Of a stretch of DNA of 13,997 nt, positions 8,890 through 13,997 are shown in pieces. The translations under genes and the position numbers were made by a program. Position 1 is the first letter of the stretch, and every line of letters begins with the position of its first letter. A model generated the notes under the pieces. It ran no database searches, was not told the origin of the DNA, and was given only the letters and a program-made list of their open reading frames with translations. The stretch is taken from the NCBI GenBank assembly GCA_026389255.1, contig JAPLIF010000233.1, positions 1 through 13,997 of the forward strand. Reading direction: 5' to 3'. This DNA comes from Cyanobacteriota bacterium. GTDB taxonomy: Bacteria; Cyanobacteriota; Cyanobacteriia; PCC-6307; Cyanobiaceae.

Positions 8890-8905
8890 GCCCTCGGCCG
8901 AGGGC
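8890..8905. repeat. Perfect 16-base palindrome between amt and the GST gene
   Basis: GCCCTCGGCCGAGGGC is its own reverse complement. It lies 60 bases before the GST-like start in the 264-base divergent amt/GST region. It has no T-tract on either side, so it is an operator candidate or chance GC-rich symmetry rather than a terminator. A weaker AATGAA/TTCATT inverted repeat is at 8829-8849. Confidence 0.4.
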
Positions 8906-8964
8906 GTTTGTCGCTTGTCGTCGCCCTCCTTGCGCCACCATGAAGGCTCACCAGGAGCAGCGGC

Positions 8965-10230
8965 ATGGGATCCCTACGGGTTGAGCCCCTGAGTTGGAAG
9001 GACCTGCAGGGTCTGGCGCCCGGGCGCCCCGACCTTGTGAATGGGCCCACCAATCCCCAGGCCCGCCTGCGGCTGTTCGGGCAGGACGAGGCGGCGGTGC
9101 GGGTGACCTTGTACCGGGACCACCATGCCTGGTGTCCCTATTGCCAGAAGGTGTGGCTCTGGCTGGAGGAGAAGCGGGTTCCCTACCGCATTCGCAAGGT
9201 GACGATGCTTTGTTATGGCGACAAAGAGTCCTGGTACCGGCGGCTGGTGCCCTCGGGTTATCTGCCCGCCCTTGAACTCGATGGCCGCTTGATCACGGAG
9301 AGCGACCGCATCCTGGAGGCCCTGGAAGGGGCCTTTGGTCCCCTGGGGGCTCCCATGGGGGAACCCCATGGGCTCACGCTGCGGCGGCTGGAGCGGCGTC
9401 TGTTCGCCAGCTGGTGCGAATGGCTCTGCCGCCATGGAGGGACGACTGGCCAGGAGGAACGGGCGGCCCAGGCCTTTAAGGCCATGGCGGGTCGGCTGGA
9501 GGAGGCCCTGGCGGAGACCGCCGGTCCCTTCCTGCTGGGTGAGGCCCCCGGCACGGCCGACCTGGTGTTTGTGCCCTATCTCGAGCGGATGAATGCCAGC
9601 CTGGCCTACTACAAGGGCTACCGACTGCGCCAGGCGCACCCGTTGATCGACCACTGGTTCCGGGCCTTGGAGCAACGGTCCACCTACCTCGGCACCCAGA
9701 GCGACTTCCACACCCACGCCCATGACCTGCCGCCCCAGATGGGGTGCTGCCAGGCCAACGGCAGCTCGGACCAAAGGGCCCTGGCCCAGCGCATTGATGC
9801 AGGCCCTTGGCCCATCAGCGACGGCGGTGAGCCGGATCCGGAAACCAGCCGCCCCGAATCCCCCGAGGCGCCCCTGAGGGCTCTGGAAAGGGTCTGCCAC
9901 CATCACCCAATCTTGTTGCAACGCAATCCCCTGGGGGCCGCGGGCTTTGACCAACCCTTGCGAGCTGCCTTGACCCTGCTGGCCACGGGCGAAGCCTGCA
10001 GGCCCCAGGGCGGTTCGGCCCAGGGCCTGCGGTATCTGCGTGACCGCATCAGCGTGCCCCGGGACATGCCCCTGGATGCCGCCCGATGCCTGCGCCGGGC
10101 CCTGGAAGCCACGGCCAAGCTCGATCCCCGTGATGCCGGGGCCCAAGGGCCACCGCTCACCCTCAACCATCGGCTGGATCAGGATCCGACCCCTTTTCTG
10201 CACCAGAACCGGGGGGACTCCCTGGTCTGA
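8965..10230 (+). CDS. Glutathione S-transferase-like protein with a long C-terminal extension
   Basis: This 421-aa protein has a GST core. The N-terminal thioredoxin-like domain (about 46-125) opens with VTLYRDHHAWCPYCQKVWLWLEEKRVPY: C57-P-Y-C60 is a glutaredoxin/omega-GST-like active site. The SGYLPALELDGRLITESDRILEALE segment contains the cis-Pro and the Glu-Ser that hold glutathione. The helical GST C-domain (about 135-240) includes FLLGEAPGTADLVFVPYLERM. Residues about 250-421 have no domain I recognise, beginning HTHAHDLPPQMGCCQANG and rich in Leu/Ala/Arg. I recall similar long GST-like proteins in cyanobacteria, so the extension is probably genuine. The start is supported by AGGAG at 8953-8957, 7 bases before the ATG. 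The protein is cytoplasmic, with no signal peptide. Substrate is unknown; a glutathione-dependent reductase or transferase role is inferred. Confidence 0.85.
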   Translation: MGSLRVEPLSWKDLQGLAPGRPDLVNGPTNPQARLRLFGQDEAAVRVTLYRDHHAWCPYCQKVWLWLEEKRVPYRIRKVTMLCYGDKESWYRRLVPSGYLPALELDGRLITESDRILEALEGAFGPLGAPMGEPHGLTLRRLERRLFASWCEWLCRHGGTTGQEERAAQAFKAMAGRLEEALAETAGPFLLGEAPGTADLVFVPYLERMNASLAYYKGYRLRQAHPLIDHWFRALEQRSTYLGTQSDFHTHAHDLPPQMGCCQANGSSDQRALAQRIDAGPWPISDGGEPDPETSRPESPEAPLRALERVCHHHPILLQRNPLGAAGFDQPLRAALTLLATGEACRPQGGSAQGLRYLRDRISVPRDMPLDAARCLRRALEATAKLDPRDAGAQGPPLTLNHRLDQDPTPFLHQNRGDSLV

Positions 10231-10256
10231 GGTCGGCGAACCAATAGGGCTCGGGG

Positions 10257-10280
10257 GGCCGATCTTCGCCGCTATCGGCC
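10257..10280. repeat. Hairpin between the GST and DUF427 genes
   Basis: GGCCGAT (10257-10263) and ATCGGCC (10274-10280) pair perfectly around a 10-base loop. No T-tract follows, so it may weaken read-through or stabilise an mRNA end; it is not a standard intrinsic terminator. Confidence 0.4.
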
Positions 10281-10320
10281 AGGGCCCTGCAGGATGGTGG
10301 CGGCATTTGCGTTGAGAACC

Positions 10321-10599
10321 ATGGAAGCCCGTTGGCAGAACCAGACGATCGCCAGCAGCGACGACATCGTGATGTTGGAGGGCAATGCCTATTTCCCCCA
10401 GGCCTCCCTCAATCCTCAATTTTTCCGCCCTTCCAATCACCGCAGCACCTGCGGTTGGAAGGGAGAAGCCCATTATTTTGATGTGGTGGTTGCGGGCTCT
10501 GAGAACCCCAATGCGGCCTGGACCTATCCAGAGCCGAAACAGGCGGCGAGTGCCATTGCGGGCCGCGTGGCGTTCTGGAAGGGTGTGCAGGTCGGTTGA
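10321..10599 (+). CDS. DUF427 domain protein
   Basis: This small cytoplasmic protein is 92 aa from the ATG at 10321. It matches the DUF427 pattern from end to end: VMLEGNAYFPQASLN (about 17-31), the RSTCGWKGEAHYFDV core (41-55, with the family's C-x-WKG and YxDV), NPNAAWTYPEPKQAA (62-76, AWxYPxP) and the closing VAFWKGVQV (83-91). An in-frame ATG at 10294 would add MVAAFALRT. I prefer 10321 because family members start just before this strand and GAG lies 6 bases upstream. Biochemical function is not established for the family. It is downstream of the GST-like gene on the same strand, 90 bases away with a hairpin between them, so co-transcription is possible but uncertain. It converges with the small minus-strand gene at 10620. 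Confidence 0.85.
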   Translation: MEARWQNQTIASSDDIVMLEGNAYFPQASLNPQFFRPSNHRSTCGWKGEAHYFDVVVAGSENPNAAWTYPEPKQAASAIAGRVAFWKGVQVG

Positions 10600-10619
10600 G
10601 GTCGGGCCAGGATCGTCGC

Positions 10620-10907
10620 TCAGCAGCCCGGGTGACGCACGGTCCGCCAATTGCCGGTGGACGTGCTGACTTCGACACCGATGTCAAGGGGTTCCGGGCC
10701 CCCTCGGGCCTGGGCCTGCCACCAGAGGGTGGCCTCACTCCAGGCGGATTCCAGTGAGTCGTAGAGGTCGTCGAGCACCGGATGGGGAGACCCGAATTGG
10801 TCGACCAAGCGATAGGAACGGATCACGGGGCCGCGGGGCTGAAACAGAAAAGCTTGGCTGCTAGGGGCCAGGGAAAGGGACACAACCTTCTTGCGGAAGA
10901 TCTCCAT
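10620..10907 (-). CDS. Small conserved-looking hypothetical protein
   Basis: I do not recognise a named family in this 95-aa protein. It begins MEIFRKKVVSLSLAPSSQ and has no signal peptide or membrane helix. The middle (about 30-65, SYRLVDQFGSPHPVLDDLYDSLESAW) looks like strand-helix structure, and a WSEATLWWQAQ segment is Trp-rich. The end (GVEVSTSTGNWRTVRHPGC) has a terminal Cys. It is probably a picocyanobacterial hypothetical protein, judged from its regular composition and gene-sized isolation rather than a recognised match. Its stop is 20 bases from the DUF427 stop (convergent). A 7-base inverted repeat lies 10-31 bases upstream of its ATG. The ribosome binding site is weak. Confidence 0.6.
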   Translation of the reverse strand: MEIFRKKVVSLSLAPSSQAFLFQPRGPVIRSYRLVDQFGSPHPVLDDLYDSLESAWSEATLWWQAQARGGPEPLDIGVEVSTSTGNWRTVRHPGC

Positions 10908-10917
10908 CTTGGGCCTT

Positions 10918-10938
10918 GTGACAGATTCAAACTGTCAC
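10918..10938. promoter_or_regulatory. Operator-like inverted repeat upstream of the 10907 gene
   Basis: GTGACAG (10918-10924) and CTGTCAC (10932-10938) form a perfect 7-base inverted repeat around ATTCAAA. It lies just before the start codon of the minus-strand gene at 10907 and has no T-tract, so an operator or 5'-UTR hairpin fits better than a terminator. The TGTGA/TCAC spacing is too wide for a CRP/NtcA-type site. Confidence 0.45.
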
Positions 10939-11020
10939 GAGTGCGACAAGAATCTGTGATTTCCAGCCTCCGCCTGGGACTCCGTCAGCACCCTGGGCGC
11001 AAGCACGGCAGGGTTCCCTC

Positions 11021-11410
11021 TCATTCCTGTCTGGGCAGGGGGCCGTCCCGATCGGAGCGGAAGATGGGTTCGAGGTTGGCCATCGATTCGGAGGCCTTGC
11101 GGACGAGATCTTCGAAGCAGGCCCGGGTCTGGGGGGCACCGCGACCCATCGGTTCGCGACTCATCAGCACCAGTTCCAGCACGGGGCCAGCGGCCTTGGC
11201 CTGAACATCGGCAAACAGCTGCAGGCGTAGATGTTCCATGCCGCCGCGCAACATGGCGCTGAGGTGGGCTGGGGTGCGGTGATCAACCTCGGCATCGAGC
11301 TGCTCGACAAGGCGATCGAGGCCAGCGATCAGATCCTTGGACCCGATCGGTTTCCGGGGCTTGAGCACCAGCAGAAAACGGGCCATGGGCAAGGATGGAT
11401 TGGCGTCCAT
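11021..11410 (-). CDS. Hypothetical protein, about 129 aa
   Basis: No family is recognised. From the ATG at 11410 the protein is 129 aa: an N-terminal strand MARFLLVLKPRKPIGSKD, a helix (LIAGLDRLVEQLDAE), a central helical part (HLSAMLRGGMEHLRLQLFAD), a strand-like VLELVLMSREPMG, and a helical C-terminus (CFEDLVRKASESMANLEPIF). It is soluble, with no signal peptide. The start at 11410 is supported by GGAG 7 bases upstream of the ATG; the open frame extends to 11488 and a third ATG is at 11386. It is divergent from the ArsS-like pseudogene, with 133 bases between starts. The alternating strand/helix pattern suggests a small alpha-beta domain, which is inference only. Confidence 0.55.
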   Translation of the reverse strand: MDANPSLPMARFLLVLKPRKPIGSKDLIAGLDRLVEQLDAEVDHRTPAHLSAMLRGGMEHLRLQLFADVQAKAAGPVLELVLMSREPMGRGAPQTRACFEDLVRKASESMANLEPIFRSDRDGPLPRQE

Positions 11411-11543
11411 CCTGCTGCTCCACCCGCCGCTCTGGCTTCGCGTTCGGCATCCTTGTTCAAAGAGCCGTTCATCGCCCGTTCTTGGCACCCCCTGATCCTT
11501 GGCGTGGCCAGAATTTCATTGCGAGGTTGGTTCCATCGAGTCC

Positions 11544-12462
11544 ATGTCACGCGTGATCCAGACCCATCCCGATCCAGCTCGGGGCGAAGCACCGATCGCC
11601 ACCGCTTCCTTTCCTCCCCTGCACCGCGGTCCCCTCACCACGTTGCAGGTGAACCTCGGGTATCGCTGCAATCAGGCCTGCCGCCACTGTCACGTGGGTG
11701 CGGGGCCCCAGCGCACCGAGATGATGGATCTTGCCACCTTGGCGCTGATTCCCAAGGTTCTGGCGGCCCGTCAGATCGGTCAACTGGATCTGACGGGCGG
11801 AGCGCCTGAACTGCATCCCGGTTTTCGGGCGTTGGTGCAGGAAGCTCGGGAGCTTGGGGTGCGGGTGATTGATCGCTGCAATCTCACCATTTTGCTGGAG
11901 CCGGATCAACAGGATTTGGCTGCCTTTCGCCGGGACCTTTGCCGCCAGCATCGAAGGCTTGCGGCAGTTGAATCATCTCGGTTATGGTCACACGGATTCA
12001 AATGGGGGCTCCAATCTGGAGCTGAATCTGGTTTACAACCCCCAGGGACCCAGTTTGCCGCCTCCCCAGCAGGCCCTGGAGGAAGATTTTCGGCGCCACC
12101 TTGGCGAGCGCTATGGGGTTGTTTTCAACCGGTTGCTGACACTCGCCAATATGCCGATCGAACGATTTGCCGCCAGCTTGAAACTCAGTGGCGAACTTGA
12201 CTCTTACCGTGCCTTGCTGCGCGAAAATCACAATCCTGCCCATTTGGATCAGGTGATGTGCCGCCAGATGGTCAGCGTTGACTGGCGCGGGCGATTGTTC
12301 GATTGTGATTTCAACCAGATGCTGGGCCACAGGTCAGCGGGTTTGGTGGAGCTGGCCGATTTGTTGGAATGCGATCCTCAGGGCTCGGCCATTGCGGTGG
12401 CCGACCACTGCTTTGGTTGCACGGCCGGCGATGGCTCCAGTTGTGGCGGGTCCCTGGCCTAA
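11544..12462 (+). pseudogene. arsS: Broken arsS: arsenosugar-biosynthesis-type radical SAM protein with out-of-frame internal deletion
   Basis: Two reading frames together encode one ArsS-like radical SAM enzyme, which acts after arsenic methylation in arsenosugar synthesis. The 5' part (11544 to about 11930) has the Fe-S motif CNQACRHC (C42, C46, C49; CxxxCxxC), DLTGGAPELHPGF, and RVIDRCNLTILLEPDQQDLAAF. The 3' part, in the +1 frame from about 11929 to 12462, continues AGTFAASIEGLRQLNHLGYG, LVYNPQGPSLPPPQQALEED, NMPIERFAASL, MCRQMVSVDWRGRLFDCDFNQ and CFGCTAGDGSSCGG, the family's DUF3641-type C-terminus. Between them the segment normally holding VASLPCY and NVDxxRG is missing: family spacing predicts about 27 codons and only 7 bases remain, so roughly 74 bases are lost, which shifts the frame. 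In frame 1 translation would run on to a stop near 12200. Flanking domains are well preserved, so the lesion is recent, or an assembly error. Confidence 0.8.
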
Positions 12463-12480
12463 GACCAGGCCCTTAGGCCA
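12455..12480. repeat. 9-base inverted repeat over the arsS stop codon
   Basis: TGGCCTAAG (12455-12463) and CTTAGGCCA (12472-12480) are perfect reverse complements around an 8-base loop; the arsS TAA lies inside the left arm. No T-tract follows on either strand. It may be a weak bidirectional terminator or mRNA-stabilising hairpin between convergent arsS and hli. Confidence 0.5.
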
Positions 12481-12533
12481 TGGACCGGGCGGGGGCTGCC
12501 AACAACGGGCCCGATCCGGTTCAGCGACCAAGC

Positions 12534-12560
12534 AAAAGCCCGGAGAGAATACTCCCCGAG
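12534..12560 (-). terminator. Rho-independent terminator of hli
   Basis: On the minus strand CTCGGGGAG and CTCTCCGGG form a 9-pair stem (two G-U) with a TATT loop, followed by CTTTTGCTT. It lies 27 bases after the hli stop. Confidence 0.65.
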
Positions 12561-12587
12561 CTCCGAATCAAAAGATTTTTGCAGGGC

Positions 12588-12731
12588 TCAGCCCAGGCCG
12601 ATCTGGCTGAGGATGCCTTGGCCGGTCAGCAGTTCGGTGGCCAAGCCAATCACGAAGCCCATCATCGCCATGCGGCCATTCCAGGTTTCGGCGAAAGTGA
12701 CGAAGCCGAAGCGGGTTTCAGGAGCAGCCAT
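12588..12731 (-). CDS. hli: High-light-inducible protein (Hli / small CAB-like protein)
   Basis: This 47-aa thylakoid protein has one membrane helix. It reads MAAPETRFGF then VTFAETWNGRMAMMGFVIGL and ends ATELLTGQGILSQIGLG. The chlorophyll-binding signature ExxNxRxAMxGF is intact (E15, N18, R20, then AMMGF), which is diagnostic of the Hli/ELIP/LHC superfamily. Hlips bind chlorophyll and carotenoid, dimerise through the helix, and protect photosystem II and chlorophyll-synthesis enzymes under high light or nutrient stress. The length is typical of the short picocyanobacterial type. The gene is 40 bases downstream of the Fur-family gene on the same strand and has its own terminator; repeat elements in the gap suggest it also has its own promoter. 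No Shine-Dalgarno is present (the leader is CCTCCTCCA), which is not unusual for this group. Confidence 0.95.
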   Translation of the reverse strand: MAAPETRFGFVTFAETWNGRMAMMGFVIGLATELLTGQGILSQIGLG

Positions 12732-12744
12732 TGGAGGAGGTTGC

Positions 12745-12779
12745 GAAGTGTGACGTAAGTGTAACAGGTTGTTACCTGT
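12745..12779 (-). promoter_or_regulatory. Candidate hli control region: direct and inverted repeats
   Basis: On the minus strand GTTACACTTA (12765-12756) and GTCACACTTC (12754-12745) are 8/10-matching direct repeats with an 11-base period. GTTACACT resembles an HLR1 half-site, (G/T)TTACA(T/A)(T/A), bound by RpaB at high-light genes, but the second half is degenerate and one base further away than in HLR1. A perfect inverted repeat ACAGGT-TGTT-ACCTGT (12764-12779) overlaps the fur stop codon. TACACT could be a -10. Tentative. Confidence 0.35.
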
Positions 12780-13308
12780 CCTGGGGCGCGGCTGCCCGAA
12801 TCTCTGGGGGTTCCACTCCAGGATCCCCCTCCCGGCTCAAGCAGGAGGGGCACAGGGCCCTCACGTTCAGCACACACTCCAGGAGTCGAAACCCATGGCC
12901 GTTGGCCGCCGCATCTCCAGCCTGGAGCACGGCGGCACTTTCGAATTCCTCCGTGCGGCCACAGCCCACGCAGACCAGGTGATGGTGGTCACGGTGGGCT
13001 TCGCCGCTGAGTTCGAAGCGGCGGCCACCTTCGGCGAGTTCCAGTTCCTGCAGCAGCCCCATGGAGCTCAACAGCCGCAGGCTGCGGTACACGGTGGCCA
13101 ACGAGATGCGCTCCTCCCCCCCCCGTAGCCGCTGGTGCACTTCTTCGGCGCTGAGGTGGCTGCCTTCTCCGAGCTGCTCGAAGAGTTCGAGAACCCGCTG
13201 CCGTTGGGCCGTCAGGCGCTGTCCCCGATCGTGCAGGCTGCTGCGGAGTTCCGCCCGTGATGGCACCGGGGGGGCGCCAGAGTCCGCCGAGGCGGATGGG
13301 GCGGGCAT
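12772..13308 (-). CDS. Fur-family metalloregulator (Fur or Zur type)
   Basis: This is a cytoplasmic dimeric metal-responsive repressor. From the ATG at 13308 it is 178 aa. The winged-helix domain includes HDRGQRLTAQRQRVLELFEQ and the recognition region ISLATVYRSLRLLSSMGLLQE. The dimerisation/metal domain has the HRDHHHLVCVGCGRTEEF motif (HHH plus CxxC) and a second CPSC pair, giving a likely structural zinc site Cys4. About 20 Pro/Ser/Ala-rich residues precede the domain. An in-frame TTG at 13359, with AAGG 7 bases upstream, would add 17 residues (MRFRVDRSGLTTPSPRS) and cannot be excluded. The motif set fits Fur and Zur better than PerR, but I cannot choose between iron and zinc from sequence alone. 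It follows a UPF0104-like gene and precedes hli on the same strand. Confidence 0.85.
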   Translation of the reverse strand: MPAPSASADSGAPPVPSRAELRSSLHDRGQRLTAQRQRVLELFEQLGEGSHLSAEEVHQRLRGGEERISLATVYRSLRLLSSMGLLQELELAEGGRRFELSGEAHRDHHHLVCVGCGRTEEFESAAVLQAGDAAANGHGFRLLECVLNVRALCPSCLSREGDPGVEPPEIRAAAPQDR

Positions 13309-13379
13309 GGAGCGGGGGGACGGGGTAGTCAAACCAGAGCGGTCTACCCTGAATCGCAAGAACAGACCTTATTGAGAGG

Positions 13380-13997
13380 CTAAGTCGACGTCGGCCCGGC
13401 TTCGCCAGGATCCACGCCTTCCGTGCGTGGGGTTCCAAGGGCCTTGGGACGGCCCCCCCCATCGAGGGACGCCATCAAACCGGCCAGCAGGTCCGCCGTC
13501 GTCACCACCAGGCGGTAGCCCAGGGCAACCGCCAGCAGGGCTGGATCGGGCAGGGCCGTGCCAAGCCGTAACAATAGAACCGATTCAAAGACCCCCAGGC
13601 CGCCAGGGGCCCCCGGCACCACCAAGCCAACGGTCCAGGCCAGGGCAAAGGCCGACAGCCAACGCCACCAATCCAGGGCATGCTGCAAATCAAATGCCCA
13701 GACGCAGCAGGCAAAGCCGGCGAAGCGCATCAGCACAAAACCCCACTGGCCCAGCAGCGGCACCCACGGATAGGAGCGCAAAAGCAGGGGCTGGGGCAGC
13801 CCCGCTCCCTGGAGCATCCCAGGGGTGCCAGCCAGGTCCTGGGCCAGGGCCTCGTGCAGGCCGAGCTGGCGGGCCCGTTTGAGCTCAAGCCTCTGCAGCA
13901 GTGGGTTGAGCCAACGGGGCCATAGGGCCAGCAAGGGCACCCAGGCCAGCAACGCGATTCCGTGGTCCAGGCCCCCCAGGGGCACGAGGGCCAGGGC
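13380..13997 (-). CDS. YbhN/UPF0104-like integral membrane protein (partial, 5' end outside window)
   Basis: The frame is open to the window edge, so at least 206 codons of the C-terminal part are present and the true start lies beyond 13997; an internal GTG at 13985 is not the start. Hydrophobic segments include GIALLAWVPLLALWP, FVLMRFAGFACCVWAF, WLSAFALAWTVGLVVPGAP and LLAVALGYRLVVTTADLLAGL. The VVPGAPGGLGVFESVLLLRLG segment is characteristic of the UPF0104 / lysylphosphatidylglycerol-synthase membrane-region family (flippase-like proteins), here without a synthetase domain in the visible part. The last 30 residues are hydrophilic (GGGRPKALGTPRTEGVDPG). Full-length members are about 300-340 aa. 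Its stop is 71 bases from the fur ATG (20 from the alternative TTG), so co-transcription with fur is likely. Substrate is unknown. Confidence 0.75.
   Translation of the reverse strand, partial: ALALVPLGGLDHGIALLAWVPLLALWPRWLNPLLQRLELKRARQLGLHEALAQDLAGTPGMLQGAGLPQPLLLRSYPWVPLLGQWGFVLMRFAGFACCVWAFDLQHALDWWRWLSAFALAWTVGLVVPGAPGGLGVFESVLLLRLGTALPDPALLAVALGYRLVVTTADLLAGLMASLDGGGRPKALGTPRTEGVDPGEAGPTST

Noticed and set aside
8940..8984. A 14-codon upstream ORF (MKAHQEQRHGIPTG) overlapping the GST start
   Set aside because: It has no ribosome binding site of its own; the AGGAG inside it is well placed for the GST start instead.
8974..10650. A 558-codon open frame on the minus strand opposite the GST and DUF427 genes
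   Set aside because: It runs antisense to two genes with clear motifs, has no domain or ribosome binding site of its own, and its Gly/Pro/Gln-rich composition is that of a shadow frame.
11499..12200. A single 233-codon frame as an intact gene
   Set aside because: After about 11930 the translation stops resembling the radical SAM family and becomes low-quality, while the +1 frame carries the family's C-terminal motifs; it is the 5' part of a broken arsS.

Overview
The window is about 14 kb of compact, GC-rich bacterial DNA that reads as a high-GC picocyanobacterium (Cyanobium / freshwater or coastal Synechococcus type). The reasons are a one-helix high-light-inducible protein (Hli), an SphR/SphS (PhoB/PhoR)-like two-component pair, a cyanobacterial-style Amt with an NtcA-like promoter, a GST with a C-terminal extension, an ArsS-type radical SAM gene, and very short intergenic gaps. 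The organism assignment is inference from gene content. No rRNA, tRNA, CRISPR, IS element or phage gene was seen, and no gene-free stretch exceeds 300 bases.

Layout. (1) 62-1873, plus strand: response regulator and histidine kinase, back to back. (2) 4212-1963, minus strand: a four-gene, overlapping ExbB / ExbD-like / ExbD-like / TonB-like cluster. (3) 4373-5392 plus and 6757-5402 minus: convergent cysteine synthase and glutathione reductase, which are biochemically linked through cysteine and glutathione. (4) 8700-6897, minus strand: ammonium transporter, then a GlnK-type PII protein, with a putative NtcA promoter in front and a strong terminator behind. (5) 8965-10599, plus strand: GST-like protein, then a DUF427 protein. 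(6) 10907-10620 and 11410-11021, minus strand: two small proteins of unknown function. (7) 11544-12462, plus strand: an arsenosugar-biosynthesis (ArsS-like) radical SAM gene broken by an out-of-frame internal deletion. (8) 13997-12588, minus strand: 3' part of a YbhN/UPF0104-like membrane protein, a Fur-family regulator, and a 47-residue Hli gene with its own terminator.

Themes: phosphate sensing, nitrogen uptake and its PII control, thiol/redox metabolism (CysK, GR, GST), metal or stress response (Fur, Hli), and a divergent proton-driven ExbBD-TonB-like machine. The most unusual points are: two tandem ExbD-like subunits of which only one keeps the membrane aspartate; an ExbB with Gln at the usual TM3 glutamate position; a TonB-position protein with the TM histidine but no recognisable TonB C-terminal domain; a PII with Thr at position 49 encoded after, not before, amt; and the broken arsS.
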